Below are positions 8,615-21,427 of a stretch of 64,000 nt of DNA, piece by piece. The stretch is from Cupriavidus pauculus (GTDB lineage: Bacteria; Pseudomonadota; Gammaproteobacteria; Burkholderiales; Burkholderiaceae), in the NCBI RefSeq assembly GCF_008801835.1, contig NZ_VZOW01000001.1, positions 186,001-250,000 of the forward strand. Reading direction: 5' to 3'. The position numbers and the translations under genes were made by a program. Under the pieces are notes generated by a model. The model was not told the DNA's origin and searched no databases. It saw only the letters and a program-made list of their open reading frames with translations. Numbering within the stretch: position 1 is the first letter of the stretch; each line of letters starts with the position of its first letter.

Positions 8615-8935
8615 GTGGACTGGCTCGATGCATTGCAGTGGCCCGCGATGGCCGTGACGGTGCTGGCGACATGGCTGGTGGGGTGCCAGTCGCCGCGCAA
8701 GCGCAAAATCGGCTTCTGGGTGTTCCTGTTCAGCAACGCGCTATGGGTGGGATGGGGCCTGCACTCCGGCGCCTGGGCGCTGGTGGTGCTGCAGTTTGCG
8801 CTGGCGGCACTGAACCTGCGAGGCCAGGCCGAAGCGCGCAAGGCGCGGCGCGATGGCGGACCGGGTGACGGCCAAGGTGACGGCCAAGGTGACCAACGCG
8901 GGCCGGACGCGGCGGCAAGCGGGCCGGTGGGCTGA
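8615..8935 (+). CDS. Small membrane protein with Gly-Asp-Gln repeat tail
   Basis: A 106-residue protein starting with GTG behind a purine-rich GGCGGAGGCGAG site. Two or three hydrophobic helices span residues about 8-25, 33-50 and 50-68, including GFWVFLFSNALWVGWGLHSG, which recalls small YgjV-like membrane proteins. The last 40 residues are charged, and a 12-bp unit is repeated to give GDGQGDGQGD. Function unknown. It lies 53 bp upstream of the repair operon on the same strand, so it may be transcribed with it, but nothing in its sequence suggests a role in DNA repair. Confidence 0.75.
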   Translation: MDWLDALQWPAMAVTVLATWLVGCQSPRKRKIGFWVFLFSNALWVGWGLHSGAWALVVLQFALAALNLRGQAEARKARRDGGPGDGQGDGQGDQRGPDAAASGPVG

Positions 8936-8988
8936 TCCGGAGGACGAATGCGGCAAGGCATCTGGCGGCAAAGACAGCAACGGCGGCG

Positions 8989-10035
8989 ATGGCGGCGGAC
9001 CTGATCGTGGCAAGGCCGGAAGGGCTGTACTGCCCGCCCGGCGATTTCTATATCGACCCCTGGCGGCCCGTGGCGCGCGCCGTGATTACGCACGCCCATT
9101 CCGATCACGCCCGCTTTGGCCACGCGCACTACCTGTGCGCCGAACCCGGTCGCGGCGTGCTGCTGGCGCGGCTGCCCGGGATTTCGCTCGACACGTTGCC
9201 CTACGGCCAGCGCATCACGCATCATGGCGTGACGCTGAGCCTGCATCCCGCCGGACATGTGCTCGGGTCGGCCCAGGTGCGGCTTGAACATGGCGGTCAG
9301 GTCTGGGTGGCGTCAGGCGACTACAAGGTGGAAGCCGACGGCACCTGCGATCCATTCGAGCCGGTGCGCTGCGACACCTTTATCACCGAAAGCACATTCG
9401 GCCTGCCGATTTATCGGTGGCCCACGCAGGCCACGCTGATGGCCGAAATCTTTCACTGGTGGCAAGTCAACGCCGCGGCGGGGCGCGCCAGCGTTTTGTA
9501 CTGCTATGCCTTCGGCAAGGCGCAGCGCATTCTGCATGGACTGATGCGCCACGCGGGCGCGGCGCTGGAGATGCCCGGGCCCATCGTGATCCATGGCGCG
9601 ATGGCCAACCTGAACCGCGCCTATGCCGAGGCCGGCGTGGCCCTGCCGCCAACGCTCACCACCGCGGACCTGCCCGCGCGCAGCCCGGCGTTGCAGCGCG
9701 CGCTGGTCGTTGCGCCGCCGTCGGCGCAGCGCTCCACCTGGCTGCGCCGCTTCGGCAGCGCTTCCGATGCTTTCGCCAGCGGCTGGATGCAGCTGCGCGG
9801 CACGCGCCGCCGCCGCGGCGTCGATCGTGGCTTTGCGTTATCCGACCACGCCGACTGGCCGGGCCTGCTGTCGGCCATCGACGCCACGGGCGCGCAGCGC
9901 GTGATCGTCACCCATGGCAACGTGCCGGTGATGGTGCGCTACCTGTCGGAGCAGGGCTTGTCGGCCGAGGCGTTTACGACGGAATTCGCTGACGATGACG
10001 ATGGCACCGGCGCCGCCGCGGAGGTGACGGCATGA
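8989..10035 (+). CDS. Ligase-associated DNA exonuclease (metallo-beta-lactamase fold)
   Basis: A 348-residue nuclease of the beta-CASP/Artemis-like branch of the metallo-beta-lactamase fold. The zinc site is THAHSDHARF (H35, H37, D39, H40). Later conserved pieces are HPAGHVLGSAQ, SGDYK, TFITESTFGLP, SDHADW and THGN, all typical of the ligase-associated exonuclease family. It is the first of four genes joined by 4-bp overlaps: its stop shares an ATGA with the ligase start at 10032. The family is thought to trim DNA ends before sealing by the neighbouring ligase. Confidence 0.94.
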   Translation: MAADLIVARPEGLYCPPGDFYIDPWRPVARAVITHAHSDHARFGHAHYLCAEPGRGVLLARLPGISLDTLPYGQRITHHGVTLSLHPAGHVLGSAQVRLEHGGQVWVASGDYKVEADGTCDPFEPVRCDTFITESTFGLPIYRWPTQATLMAEIFHWWQVNAAAGRASVLYCYAFGKAQRILHGLMRHAGAALEMPGPIVIHGAMANLNRAYAEAGVALPPTLTTADLPARSPALQRALVVAPPSAQRSTWLRRFGSASDAFASGWMQLRGTRRRRGVDRGFALSDHADWPGLLSAIDATGAQRVIVTHGNVPVMVRYLSEQGLSAEAFTTEFADDDDGTGAAAEVTA

Positions 10036-11699
10036 AGGCGTTCGCCGATCTCTACAGCGCGCTGGACGGCACCACATCGAGCAACGCCAAGCTGGCCGCG
10101 CTGGTCGAGTACTTTCGCGCCGCGCCGCCTGCCGATGCCGCGTGGGCGGTCTATTTTCTGGCAGGCGGCAAGCCGCGCCAGATCGTGCCCGTCGCTGCGT
10201 TGCGCGAGCTTGCACAACGCGCGGCGGGATTGCCCGAGTGGCTGTTCGAGGAAAGCTATCAAGCCGTTGGCGACCTCGCCGAGACCATCGCGCTGCTGTT
10301 GCCGCAGGCCGAGCACGCCGATACGGCGGGACTGGCGCAATGGGTCGAGCAGCGTCTGCTGCCGCTGCGCGGGCAACCGCCCGAGACACTATCGGCGGCG
10401 CTCGACGTGCTGTGGCGCCCGCTGGACGCGCGTGCGCGGCTGGTGCTGTTCAAGCTGATCACGGGCGCGTTTCGGGTCGGTGTGTCGAAGCTGTTGGTCA
10501 CGCGCGCACTGGGCGAGGTGGCGGGCGTCGATCCCAAGCGCGTTGCCGAGCGGCTGGTCGGCTATACCGACATCTCCGCGCGGCCCACACCCGAGCGCTT
10601 TCTGGCGCTGATCGCGCCAACCTCGGCGACAGGCGAGGCGACGCCGCGCGGCGGCCAACCGTATCCGTTCTTCCTTGCGCATCCGCTGCAGGCGCCGGTC
10701 GACGATTTCGACACGGTGCTCGGCGATCCGGCGCAATGGCTGGTGGAATGGAAATGGGACGGCATCCGCGCGCAGTTGGTGCGTCGCGACGGCCAGTCGT
10801 GGCTGTGGTCGCGCGGCGAAGAGCTGATCACCGAGCGCTTTCCCGAACTTGCCGAGGCCGCGCGCATGCTGCCGGATGGCACCGTGCTCGACGGCGAAAT
10901 CATCGTCTGGATCGACGGCCAGGTGCAGCCGTTCGCGCTGTTGCAGCAACGGATCGGGCGCAAGACGCTGAACGCGAAGCTGCTGCGCGAGGCGCCTGCG
11001 ATCCTGATGGCCTATGACCTGCTGGAATGGCAGGGCCAGGACTGGCGCGCGCGCCCGCAGGCCGAGCGCCGTGCGCAGTTGGCGCGCGTGATCGCCGATC
11101 ACGTGCATCCCGCGCTGGAACTCAGCCCGTTGGTCCAGGCCGATGACTGGCCGCACTTCGCCCGTCTGCGCGAGACATCGCGCGCGCTGGGCGTCGAGGG
11201 CTTCATGTTCAAGGCCGCCAGCGCCGCGTACGGCGCGGGACGCACGCGCGACGTCGGCGTCTGGTGGAAATGGAAGATCGATCCCTACACGGTCGATGCG
11301 GTGCTGGTGTACGCCCAGCGCGGACACGGACGGCGCGCCAGCCTCTATACCGATTACACGTTCGCAGTGTGGAATGCGCCGCCCGGCGCGCCGGAGCGCG
11401 CGCTGGTGCCGTTCGCCAAGGCCTATTCCGGGCTGACCGACGAGGAAATCCGTGCGGTCGACGCCATCGTGCGGCGCACCACGGTGGAGTCGTTCGGCCC
11501 GGTGCGCAGCGTCACGCCGACGCAAGTGTTCGAGCTGGGATTCGAGGGCATCGCGCGCAGCGGCCGGCACAAGAGCGGCATTGCCGTGCGCTTTCCGCGC
11601 ATGCTGCGCTGGCGCACCGACAAGCCGGTCGACGAAGCCGATACGCTGGCCACGCTCGAAGCGATGCTGCCCGCGCCGCAGGCCAGGGACGCCGCATGA
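10032..11699 (+). CDS. ATP-dependent DNA ligase (repair-operon type)
   Basis: A 555-residue ligase that seals nicks through a lysyl-AMP intermediate. An N-terminal DNA-binding domain (1-210) precedes the adenylation domain, with catalytic K241 in [10 protein letters not shown] (motif I), VLDGEIIVW (motif III), EGFMFKAA (motif IV) and [18 protein letters not shown] (motifs IV-V). A C-terminal OB fold ends with the [13 protein letters not shown] motif VI. There are no Ku, polymerase or nuclease domains of the LigD kind, so this is a different pathway from bacterial NHEJ. Start and stop codons overlap those of the exonuclease and helicase genes. Confidence 0.95.
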   Translation: MKAFADLYSALDGTTSSNAKLAALVEYFRAAPPADAAWAVYFLAGGKPRQIVPVAALRELAQRAAGLPEWLFEESYQAVGDLAETIALLLPQAEHADTAGLAQWVEQRLLPLRGQPPETLSAALDVLWRPLDARARLVLFKLITGAFRVGVSKLLVTRALGEVAGVDPKRVAERLVGYTDISARPTPERFLALIAPTSATGEATPRGGQPYPFFLAHPLQAPVDDFDTVLGDPAQWLVEWKWDGIRAQLVRRDGQSWLWSRGEELITERFPELAEAARMLPDGTVLDGEIIVWIDGQVQPFALLQQRIGRKTLNAKLLREAPAILMAYDLLEWQGQDWRARPQAERRAQLARVIADHVHPALELSPLVQADDWPHFARLRETSRALGVEGFMFKAASAAYGAGRTRDVGVWWKWKIDPYTVDAVLVYAQRGHGRRASLYTDYTFAVWNAPPGAPERALVPFAKAYSGLTDEEIRAVDAIVRRTTVESFGPVRSVTPTQVFELGFEGIARSGRHKSGIAVRFPRMLRWRTDKPVDEADTLATLEAMLPAPQARDAA

Positions 11700-14464
11700 G
11701 CGCCGGCGATACGCCTTTTGTGCAGGCGCCGCCGGTGGCGCAATCGCTGCCGGCGCTGTTCGCCGCGCGCCACTGGCAACCGTTCGACTTCCAGCGCGAG
11801 GTGTGGGACGCCATCGGCAAGGGGCAAAGCGGGCTATTGCACGCCACCACGGGCACTGGCAAGACTTATGCGGCGTGGCTCGGCGCGCTGCTGGCATTCG
11901 CCGAGCCGCCGGCACGGCCCAACGCGCTGCCGCCGCCGCTGACGGTGCTGTGGCTGACGCCGATGCGCGCGCTGGCGGCGGATACCACGCGCGCGCTGCA
12001 GGCGCCGCTGGCCGAACTGGGGCTGGACTGGACCGTGGCGCTGCGCACCGGCGACACCGGCAGCAGCGAGCGCGCGGCGCAGGCGCGGCGGCTGCCCACG
12101 GCGCTGGTGACGACGCCCGAAAGCCTGTCCTTGCTGCTGACGCGTGCCGATGCGCGAGAAGCGCTGGGCCGCGTGCGGCTGGTGGTGGTCGACGAATGGC
12201 ACGAACTGATCGGCAGCAAGCGCGGCGTGCAGGTGCAACTGGCGTTGGCGCGGCTGCATCGCTGGCAGCCCGATCTGCGCGTGTGGGGCCTGTCGGCGAC
12301 CCTCGGCAATCTCGAGCACGCGCGTGACGTGCTGCTGGCCGGCGTGCCGGAGGCGCGGCGCGTGCTGGTGCACGGCCACACGCCCAAGACGCTGATCGTC
12401 GATACGCTCCTGCCCGACAGCGCCGGGCGCTTTCCGTGGGCTGGGCATCTGGGCCTGTCGATGCTGCCGCATGTACTGCGCGAACTGGAATCGAGCAGCA
12501 CCTCGCTGGTGTTCCTCAATACGCGCTCGCAGGCGGAAATCTGGTATCAGGCCATGCTCGACGCGCGGCCCGACTGGGCCGGCCAGATCGCGCTGCATCA
12601 CGGATCGCTCGATCGCGCGGTGCGCGAGTGGGTGGAACTGAATCTGAAGAACGGCGCGTTGCGCGCGGTGGTCTGCACATCGAGTCTCGATCTCGGTGTC
12701 GATTTCCTGCCAGTGGAACGGGTGCTGCAGATTGGCTCGCCCAAGGGCGTGGCGCGACTGCTGCAGCGCGCGGGGCGCTCGGGCCACGCGCCGGGCCGTG
12801 CCTCGCGCGTGACCGTGGTGCCCACGCATTCGCTGGAACTGGTGGAGTCGGTGGCGGCGCGCATGGCAATCGAGGCCGGGCGTATCGAAGCGCGCGAATC
12901 GCCGGACAAGCCGCTGGACGTGCTGGTGCAGCATCTGGTCACGGTGGCGCTGGGCGGCGGATTCCAGGCCGAAGCGCTGCGCGACGAGGTACGGCGCACG
13001 TGGGCCTATCGCGATCTCACCGACGACGAGTGGCGCTGGTGTCTGGATTTCGTGCGGCAGGGCGGCCCAACGCTGTCCGTGTATCCGGACTATCGACGCG
13101 CCATGCCCGACGAGCATGGCGTGTGGCGCGTGCCCGATGCCCGTCTGGCGCGGCGCCATCGCATGAGCGTCGGCACCATTGTCAGCGACGCCACCATGCA
13201 GGTGCGTTTCTGGACGCGCGCCGGCAGTGGCGGCGCGTCGCTGGGCACGGTCGAGGAAGGATTCATCGCAAGGCTGGCGCCCGGCGACTGCTTCCTGTTT
13301 GGCGGGCGCCTGCTGGAACTGGTGCGCGTGCAGGAAATGACTGCGTATGTGCGGCGCGCCAGCGGCAAACGCCCGGCGGTGCCGCGCTGGAATGGCAGCA
13401 AGATGCCGTTATCGACCGAACTGGCCGATGCCGTGGTGGCGACGCTCGACGCGGTGCAAGCGGGCCGGCTCGATCCGGCCAGCACGCCCGAGCTGCCGCT
13501 GATCGCGCCGATCGTCGAATTGCAGGCGCGCTGGTCGGCGCTGCCATCGCCCAATACGTTGCTGGCCGAGACGCTCCATTCGCGCGAAGGCTGGCATCTG
13601 TTTCTCTACCCGTTCGCGGGGCGCTCGGTCCATCTGGGGCTGGGCAGCCTGCTGGCATGGCGCTTCGGGCAAAAGGTGCCGGCCACGTTCTCCGTGGCGG
13701 TCAATGACTACGGACTGGAATTGCTGTCGTCGGTGCCGATGGATTGGGCGCGCTGGCTGCCGCAGGTGCTGGCCGAGGAGCGCCAGCGCGATCTTGCTGC
13801 CGACGTGATGGGCAGCCTCAATGTGGGCGAGTTGTCGCTGCGACGCTTTCGCGAGATCGCGCGCGTGGCCGGGCTGATCTTCCAGGGCTACCCCGGTGCG
13901 CATCGCAGCGCGCGGCAGTTGCAGGCGTCGTCGAGCCTGTTCTACGAGGTGTTCCGCAAGCACGATCCCGGCAACCTGCTGCTGGGCCAGGCCGAACGCG
14001 AAGTGCTGATGCAGGAACTGGACGCGCACCGGCTGGCCGATACGCTGACGCGGCTGGCTGCGCTGCGGCTGGACCTGCGCGCGCTGCTACGCCCGTCGCC
14101 GCTGTCGTTTCCGCTGATCGTGGAATTCCTGCGCGAAAAGCTCAGCACCGAGAAGCTGGCCGACCGCATCGCGCGCATGCTGGCCGAACTGGAGCTGGCC
14201 GCGGCGCAGCCCGATGCCGACCCCGGCGGCGAGGCCCGCGCCAGCCGGCAAGGCCGCACGCGGGCCAGTGCCGATGCCAGCCGCTATCGCGGGCCGATGC
14301 ACGATTCGCCGCCCGCGGTGGATGCCGAGCGCGTGGCCGAACTGGCGCGCTTTGGCATGGCCGATCACGCCCGGGCGCCGGGCGCGCGCACGGCGGATGG
14401 CACACGAAAACCGCGCGGCGCGCGCCGTCCGCGCAAGCCGTCCAAACCGCTGCCGCTGCTATGA
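11696..14464 (+). CDS. Ligase-associated DEXH-box helicase (Lhr family)
   Basis: A 922-residue superfamily 2 helicase. The ATG at 11696 overlaps the ligase stop (ATGA); the frame is open further upstream but this start gives the expected N-terminus. Walker A is [12 protein letters not shown] (K56). Motif II is [11 protein letters not shown], motif III LSATLG, motif [18 protein letters not shown], and motif [13 protein letters not shown] winged-helix and Lhr-core C-terminal region follows, and the last 80 residues are a basic tail. Family members are 3'-5' translocases. The partners on both sides mark this as the helicase of the exonuclease-ligase-helicase-PdeM repair system. Confidence 0.95.
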   Translation: MSAGDTPFVQAPPVAQSLPALFAARHWQPFDFQREVWDAIGKGQSGLLHATTGTGKTYAAWLGALLAFAEPPARPNALPPPLTVLWLTPMRALAADTTRALQAPLAELGLDWTVALRTGDTGSSERAAQARRLPTALVTTPESLSLLLTRADAREALGRVRLVVVDEWHELIGSKRGVQVQLALARLHRWQPDLRVWGLSATLGNLEHARDVLLAGVPEARRVLVHGHTPKTLIVDTLLPDSAGRFPWAGHLGLSMLPHVLRELESSSTSLVFLNTRSQAEIWYQAMLDARPDWAGQIALHHGSLDRAVREWVELNLKNGALRAVVCTSSLDLGVDFLPVERVLQIGSPKGVARLLQRAGRSGHAPGRASRVTVVPTHSLELVESVAARMAIEAGRIEARESPDKPLDVLVQHLVTVALGGGFQAEALRDEVRRTWAYRDLTDDEWRWCLDFVRQGGPTLSVYPDYRRAMPDEHGVWRVPDARLARRHRMSVGTIVSDATMQVRFWTRAGSGGASLGTVEEGFIARLAPGDCFLFGGRLLELVRVQEMTAYVRRASGKRPAVPRWNGSKMPLSTELADAVVATLDAVQAGRLDPASTPELPLIAPIVELQARWSALPSPNTLLAETLHSREGWHLFLYPFAGRSVHLGLGSLLAWRFGQKVPATFSVAVNDYGLELLSSVPMDWARWLPQVLAEERQRDLAADVMGSLNVGELSLRRFREIARVAGLIFQGYPGAHRSARQLQASSSLFYEVFRKHDPGNLLLGQAEREVLMQELDAHRLADTLTRLAALRLDLRALLRPSPLSFPLIVEFLREKLSTEKLADRIARMLAELELAAAQPDADPGGEARASRQGRTRASADASRYRGPMHDSPPAVDAERVAELARFGMADHARAPGARTADGTRKPRGARRPRKPSKPLPLL

Positions 14465-15162
14465 GTGCCGCCACAAACCAGGACCCGGCCGTGCGGGAAG
14501 CCGGCGCGCAGATCGTCGAGATTGCTGGCGAGACGCTCTGGCTGCTGCCCGAGCATGCGGTCTGGTGGCCCCGCGCCGCGATGCTGTTGGTGGCCGATGT
14601 CCACCTTGGCAAGGCGGCGGCGTTCCGCGCGCTGGGCCAGCCGGTGCCGCACGGTACGACCGCCGACAATCTGGCCCGGCTGGCCGATCTGGTCCGCCGC
14701 TACCCGGCGCGTGAACTGGTGTTTCTGGGCGATTTCCTCCATGCGCGCGCCGCACGCACCGCGGCGGTGCTGCTGGCGCTGCACGACTGGCGGCGCGCGA
14801 TGCCGTCGCGCGTGCATTGCACGCTGGTGCGCGGCAACCATGACGCCCATGCCGGCGATCCGCCCGAAGGTCTGGGCATCGAAGTGGTCGCCGAGCCGTG
14901 GATCGTCGCGCCGTTCGCGCTGTGTCACACGCCGGGCGCGTCGCCGCATGGCTATGTGATGGCGGGCCATTTGCATCCGGCCTGCGTGCTGCGCGGCGCG
15001 GGCGCGGATTCGTTGCGCCTGCCATGTTTCGTCGTCGCGCCGGACGGCATGATCCTGCCTGCATTCGGGGCGTTTACCGGCCACGCCACGATGCGCGCCG
15101 GCGCGGGCGAGCGCCTCTATGCGGTGGGCGGTGGACGGGTGTGGGCTTTGCCGCCGCGCTGA
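14461..15162 (+). CDS. pdeM: Ligase-associated DNA damage response endonuclease PdeM
   Basis: A 233-residue calcineurin-like metallophosphoesterase. The ATG at 14461 overlaps the helicase stop by 4 bp. The metal-binding motifs appear in order: [24 protein letters not shown] and GHLHPAC, followed by the family ending of an LPCFV segment and PAFGAFTGH. PdeM is the nuclease partner found with the ligase, exonuclease and helicase in this operon type. It completes the set, and nothing in the sequence suggests loss of activity. Confidence 0.94.
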   Translation: MSAATNQDPAVREAGAQIVEIAGETLWLLPEHAVWWPRAAMLLVADVHLGKAAAFRALGQPVPHGTTADNLARLADLVRRYPARELVFLGDFLHARAARTAAVLLALHDWRRAMPSRVHCTLVRGNHDAHAGDPPEGLGIEVVAEPWIVAPFALCHTPGASPHGYVMAGHLHPACVLRGAGADSLRLPCFVVAPDGMILPAFGAFTGHATMRAGAGERLYAVGGGRVWALPPR

Positions 15163-15268
15163 CGCGGCTGGCTGGATGGCGCGGGGAAACCGGCAGCACG
15201 CCGGGCGGGGAGGGTGGCTAGGGTGGAAGGATCGGCGACGGCGGCGTGGGTGAGGCCACTGCGGCCAA

Positions 15269-17200
<1,932 letters not shown>

Positions 17201-17491
17201 GATCGTTGTGGCATGTCTCTGTATGGTGGCGGTAAGGATAACCCCGAATCGGCGCGCCGCGCCATCCATCGCACGGCCGGTCCCGCGGCCCGGCGGCGCG
17301 GCGTGCCAATGCGCGCCCAGCGCCGCGCCGCCCGCCCTCATGTCTGAGTCATTTGGCGCCAGTCGGAGAAAAGCCGACAGACCAGCCGTGCGGCATTGGG
17401 TTAGACTCGTTGGGATTCACTCGCTCGACGTATCCGGCACGGCCGTACCGGCCCCGCGCGAGTTTCCAGGACGACGAAGGAGACGCCCCGC

Positions 17492-18610
17492 ATGTATGCA
17501 GAGTCCGCGCTTGACCGCCGTGCCACCGATCCCGCCAGCGCGCCCGGCGCGCCCGTGTTGCCCGAAGCGCCGCCGCGAGATCTGCGTCGTGTCCCGATTC
17601 ATCCTGATCACTGGTATCCGCTGGCATGGTCGCGCGAGGTCAAGCCCGGGCGCGCGCATGGCGTGCAGTTCGCCGGCGATCCGATCGTGCTGGTGCGCAC
17701 CCAAACCGGCAAGATCTTCGCGCTGGAAGACCGCTGCGCACACCGGCAGGTGCCGCTACACGCGGGCGTGGTCGATGGAGAATCGATCCGCTGCTGCTAC
17801 CACGGCTGGACCTACGACTGCACGGGCCGCTGCATCGACGTGCCTTACCTGGGCAAGGAACGCCTGCCCAACGGCGTGCGCGCCTATCCGTGCGAGGAAC
17901 GCGCCGGTCTGATCTTCGTGTTCCCGGGCAATCCGATGCTGGCCGAGCAGACGCCGCTGCCCGAATTTGCCTCGGTTGCAGATCCCAAGTACAAGACGCG
18001 CCGCTTCGGCCGCGAGGTGAAATGTCACTACTCGTTCATGCACGAGAACCTGATGGATATGAACCATCAGTTTCTGCATCGCAAGCAGATGGGCATGATG
18101 CGCGCGCGGTCGCTGGGGCGCCGGCGCGGCGAGGGCTTTGTCGAGGTCGACTACACCTTCACGCGTGAAGGCGGCAAGCAGCCGGTAGGCGAGGCGTTGG
18201 TGTTCGGCAACGACGGCGGCCAGAACAACAAGGACGTGATGACGGTGCGCACCGTCTATCCGTATCAGACGCTGCAGATTCGCTCCGGGTCGGGCACGCT
18301 GGTGATGGACCTGTGGATCGCCTATGTGCCGCTGGACGCCGCGCAGCGCACCAACCGCACCTTCGGCATGCTGTCGATCCGCCGCCCGGGCGTGCCGTTC
18401 GCGCTCGACATCGCCTGGCCGCTGCTGGTCTGGTTTACCGAGCGCATCTTCAAGGAAGACCGCGAGATCGTGGAAATGGAGCAGGCCGCGCACGACCGCC
18501 AGGGCGAGGACTGGAACCACGAGGTCTTCCCGGTCATCAAGGAACTGCGCGACCTGCTGCGCGAATGCGGCGCGCGCACCGTGATTCCAATCCAGCCCGT
18601 TCAGGGTTGA
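17492..18610 (+). CDS. Rieske 2Fe-2S aromatic ring-hydroxylating oxygenase, alpha-type subunit
   Basis: A 372-residue non-haem iron oxygenase. The ATG at 17492 follows an AAGGAGACG ribosome site. The N-terminal Rieske centre is complete: C82-x-H84 in RCAHRQ and C101-x2-H104 in CCYHGW. The catalytic iron site is in HENLMDMNHQFLH, the order seen in vanillate/phenoxybenzoate-type single-subunit oxygenases. No reductase or ferredoxin gene is adjacent, so electrons must come from an unlinked reductase. Substrate unknown; the length and lack of a small subunit suggest a demethylase-like or single-component enzyme. Confidence 0.9.
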   Translation: MYAESALDRRATDPASAPGAPVLPEAPPRDLRRVPIHPDHWYPLAWSREVKPGRAHGVQFAGDPIVLVRTQTGKIFALEDRCAHRQVPLHAGVVDGESIRCCYHGWTYDCTGRCIDVPYLGKERLPNGVRAYPCEERAGLIFVFPGNPMLAEQTPLPEFASVADPKYKTRRFGREVKCHYSFMHENLMDMNHQFLHRKQMGMMRARSLGRRRGEGFVEVDYTFTREGGKQPVGEALVFGNDGGQNNKDVMTVRTVYPYQTLQIRSGSGTLVMDLWIAYVPLDAAQRTNRTFGMLSIRRPGVPFALDIAWPLLVWFTERIFKEDREIVEMEQAAHDRQGEDWNHEVFPVIKELRDLLRECGARTVIPIQPVQG

Positions 18611-18625
18611 TGCCTGCGGCCAGGT

Positions 18626-19708
18626 TCAGCCCGCCTGCAGCGCGTCCAGCGTCGGATAGTCGACGTAGCCGCGCGCTGGCGAGCCGTCTGGCGCGCCGTA
18701 CAGCGTGGCCGGGTCGAGCGCATTGAGTGCCGCGCGCTGGGCCAGCCGTTCCACCAGATCCGGATTGGCGATATACGCACGACCGAACGCCACGGCGTCG
18801 GCCTCGCCGCGGTCCAGCACGGCCTGGGCGGCATCCTGGTCGAATCCGTCATTGGCTATCACCGCGCCACCGAATGTCTGCTTCAGTTGCGGCAGCAGCG
18901 CGCCTTCTCCCGGCGCCTCGCGCACGAACAGAAAACCGATCCCGCGTTGCCCCAGCGCCTGCGCCACGTAGCCGAAGGTCTGCGCGGGCTGGCTGTCGGC
19001 CATCGAATGGCTGGGCGAGCGCGGCGCCAGATGCACGCCGACGCGGCTGGCGTCCCACACCGCCGTGACCGCGTCCGTCACTTCCAGCAAGATGCGCGCG
19101 CGGTTTTCGATCGAGCCGCCGTAGGCGTCGTCGCGCACGTTGCTGCCGTCCTGCAGGAACTGGTCGAGCAGATAGCCGTTGGCCGCGTGGATCGTCACGC
19201 CATCGAAGCCGGCCGCGCGGGCGTTGGCGGCGGCGCGGCCGAAATCGGCCACCACCTGGCGGATTTCTTCGACCGTCAGCGCGCGCGGCACGACGAACGG
19301 CCGTTGCGGACGCAGCAGGCTGACGTTGCCGGCCGGCGCGATGGCGCTCGGCGCCACGGGCGTGCGGCCGTTCAGCAGGCTCGGGTCCGACACGCGGCCG
19401 ACATGCCACAGCTGGGCAACGATCCGGCCGCCGGCGCGATGCACAGCATCGGTCACCTGTTTCCAGCCGCTCACCTGTTCGTCGGTCCACAGACCAGGCA
19501 CATTCTGATAGCCGACGCCATCGGGCGACACCGGCACGCCTTCGGAGATCAGCAAGCCGGCGCTCGCCCGCTGCGTGTAGTACTCGGCCATCAGCGCATT
19601 CGGCACATGCACCGGATCGGCCGCGCGCAGCCGCGTCAGCGGCGCCATGACGATCCGGTTGGGCAAGCGGAGGCTGCCAATCTGCAGGGGGTCGAAAAGT
19701 GTCGGCAT
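18626..19708 (-). CDS. Alkene reductase, Old Yellow Enzyme family (NemA-like)
   Basis: A 360-residue FMN-dependent ene-reductase. N-terminal LPNRIVMAPLTRLRA is the FMN-binding start of the family. The segment QLWHVGRVS and the catalytic stretch VTIHAANGYLLDQFLQDGSN are followed by YGGSIENRARILLEV. These enzymes reduce the C=C bond of alpha,beta-unsaturated carbonyls, maleimides or nitro esters with NADPH. It is convergent with the Rieske oxygenase gene, 15 bp away, and divergent from the phospholipase D-like gene. No regulator is adjacent. Confidence 0.93.
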   Translation of the reverse strand: MPTLFDPLQIGSLRLPNRIVMAPLTRLRAADPVHVPNALMAEYYTQRASAGLLISEGVPVSPDGVGYQNVPGLWTDEQVSGWKQVTDAVHRAGGRIVAQLWHVGRVSDPSLLNGRTPVAPSAIAPAGNVSLLRPQRPFVVPRALTVEEIRQVVADFGRAAANARAAGFDGVTIHAANGYLLDQFLQDGSNVRDDAYGGSIENRARILLEVTDAVTAVWDASRVGVHLAPRSPSHSMADSQPAQTFGYVAQALGQRGIGFLFVREAPGEGALLPQLKQTFGGAVIANDGFDQDAAQAVLDRGEADAVAFGRAYIANPDLVERLAQRAALNALDPATLYGAPDGSPARGYVDYPTLDALQAG

Positions 19709-19837
19709 AACGATATGTGCGAAAGCTATATAGCTATCAAGTTGAAAGTAACGAAAGCATAGCAGTGCGCGGTACTATCGCAAGCGGCGATTTAGTATCG
19801 CTACGTTGTTCCCACTGGAACAATCTCGGAGGGCGGA

Positions 19838-21427
19838 ATGACTCACGGTACGCATGCGACTTACGACACGGCGCTGGGCCGGCTGGCGCGGCCGCTGATG
19901 CTGCTGCTGGCGTTGCTGACCGCGGCATGCGCGGGGCTGCCGCCGCGGCCCGAACTGCCGCCGGAGCACGCGCTGCAGGACACCAGCGACACCGCGCTGG
20001 CGCGTGGTCTGGCGCCGCGGCTGGCAAGCCATCCGGGGCAGGCCGTGTTCTATCCGCTGTTGTCGGGCACCGACGCGTTCGCGATGCGCATCGCCCTGGC
20101 GCGCACCGCGCAGCGCAGCCTCGACGTCCAGTACTACATCTTCGAGCCCGACAACACGGGCCTCACGCTGTTGGCCGAGATCATGGCCGCCGCCGACCGC
20201 GGCGTGCGCGTGCGCGTGCTGCTCGATGACATTCACCTCGCCGGGCTGGATCAGGCACTGTCCGCGATCGATGCGCATCCCAATGTCGAGGTGCGGCTGT
20301 TCAATCCGTTCGCCAGCCGCGACGTGCGTTTGTTCGAATACGTGATCGATTTCCGGCGCATTGACCGGCGCATGCACAACAAGTCGCTGACCGCCGATAA
20401 CCAGCTGACGATCGTCGGCGGGCGCAATGTCGGCGACGAATACTACGGCGCGTCCGAGACCGATTTCACCGATCTCGATCTGCTGGCGGCCGGACCGGTG
20501 GTGCCGGAGGTCTCCGCGGTGTTCGACGACTACTGGAACAGCGAGGCCGCCTATCCGCTGTCGGCGCTGGCCCGGCCCCTGAGCGGCGACGAGGCCGCGG
20601 CGCAACAGCAGAAGCTGCGCACTTATCTGGACGAACACGCCGTGGCCATGCGCGCCACGCCGTACGGCAAGTCGGTGCTGGAAACCGGCATCGTGCAGTT
20701 GATCCAGCAGGATCGGCTGCCCGAATTCTGGGGCGACGCAACGGTGATCGCCGACCGCGCGGCCAAGGTGCTGTCTCCGCCCGATGACGATTCGACCCAC
20801 GCGATCCCGAAGCTCGTGCAGTTTCTCGGCAGCGCCCGGCACGACCTCACGCTGATCTCGCCGTATTTCGTGCCGTCGAAAGCGGCCATGGCTTGGCTGA
20901 TCGACTTGCAGAAGCGCGGCGTGCAAGTGCGGATCCTGACCAATTCCTATGGCGCCACCGATGTATCGATCGTTCATGCCGGCTACGCGCCCAAGCGCCG
21001 CGCGCTGCTGGAGGCCGGCGTGATCCTGTACGAACTGAAGCCGAGCGCCTATGCGGAGATTGCCAAGGAAAAGAAGCGTCGCGGGCCGGGCGGCAGCAGT
21101 CGCGCCAGCCTGCATGCCAAGACGTATATGGTGGATCGGCAGCGCCTGTTCATCGGCTCGCTGAACCTCGACCCGCGCTCGGCAAAACTCAATACGGAAA
21201 TGGGGATCGTGGTCGACAGCAAGGAGCTGTGCGAAATGCTCGGCAGCGGCGTCGACGAGTCGCTGCTCGATGCGGCGTACCAGGTCGTGCTCGAAGACGG
21301 GGCGATGCAGTGGATCACGCGCGAGGGCGGCGTGCTGCGCACGTACACCAGCGAGCCCGACATGAACGCCTGGGACAAGTTCAAGCAGGGCGTGATGCGG
21401 ATTCTGCCGGTGGAGGGCGAGCTCTAG
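19838..21427 (+). CDS. Phospholipase D-family lipoprotein (cardiolipin synthase-like)
   Basis: A 529-residue exported protein with a signal sequence and lipobox LTAACAG (C31), so it is probably a lipoprotein. Two HKD catalytic motifs are intact: HNKSLTADNQLTIVGGRN and HAKTYMVDRQRLFIGSLN. The domain layout matches the ClsC/YmdC branch of cardiolipin synthases, which transfer a phosphatidyl group or hydrolyse phospholipids. A YmdB-like partner is absent. The ATG at 19838 follows a GGAGGGCGGA site. Its position near the phosphonolipid operon is interesting but the two are on opposite strands, so a shared role is only a guess. Confidence 0.9.
   Translation: MTHGTHATYDTALGRLARPLMLLLALLTAACAGLPPRPELPPEHALQDTSDTALARGLAPRLASHPGQAVFYPLLSGTDAFAMRIALARTAQRSLDVQYYIFEPDNTGLTLLAEIMAAADRGVRVRVLLDDIHLAGLDQALSAIDAHPNVEVRLFNPFASRDVRLFEYVIDFRRIDRRMHNKSLTADNQLTIVGGRNVGDEYYGASETDFTDLDLLAAGPVVPEVSAVFDDYWNSEAAYPLSALARPLSGDEAAAQQQKLRTYLDEHAVAMRATPYGKSVLETGIVQLIQQDRLPEFWGDATVIADRAAKVLSPPDDDSTHAIPKLVQFLGSARHDLTLISPYFVPSKAAMAWLIDLQKRGVQVRILTNSYGATDVSIVHAGYAPKRRALLEAGVILYELKPSAYAEIAKEKKRRGPGGSSRASLHAKTYMVDRQRLFIGSLNLDPRSAKLNTEMGIVVDSKELCEMLGSGVDESLLDAAYQVVLEDGAMQWITREGGVLRTYTSEPDMNAWDKFKQGVMRILPVEGEL

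Noticed and set aside
8853..8905. Short tandem repeats as a CRISPR-like array
   Set aside because: Units are 12 bp without spacers and lie in frame within a coding sequence.
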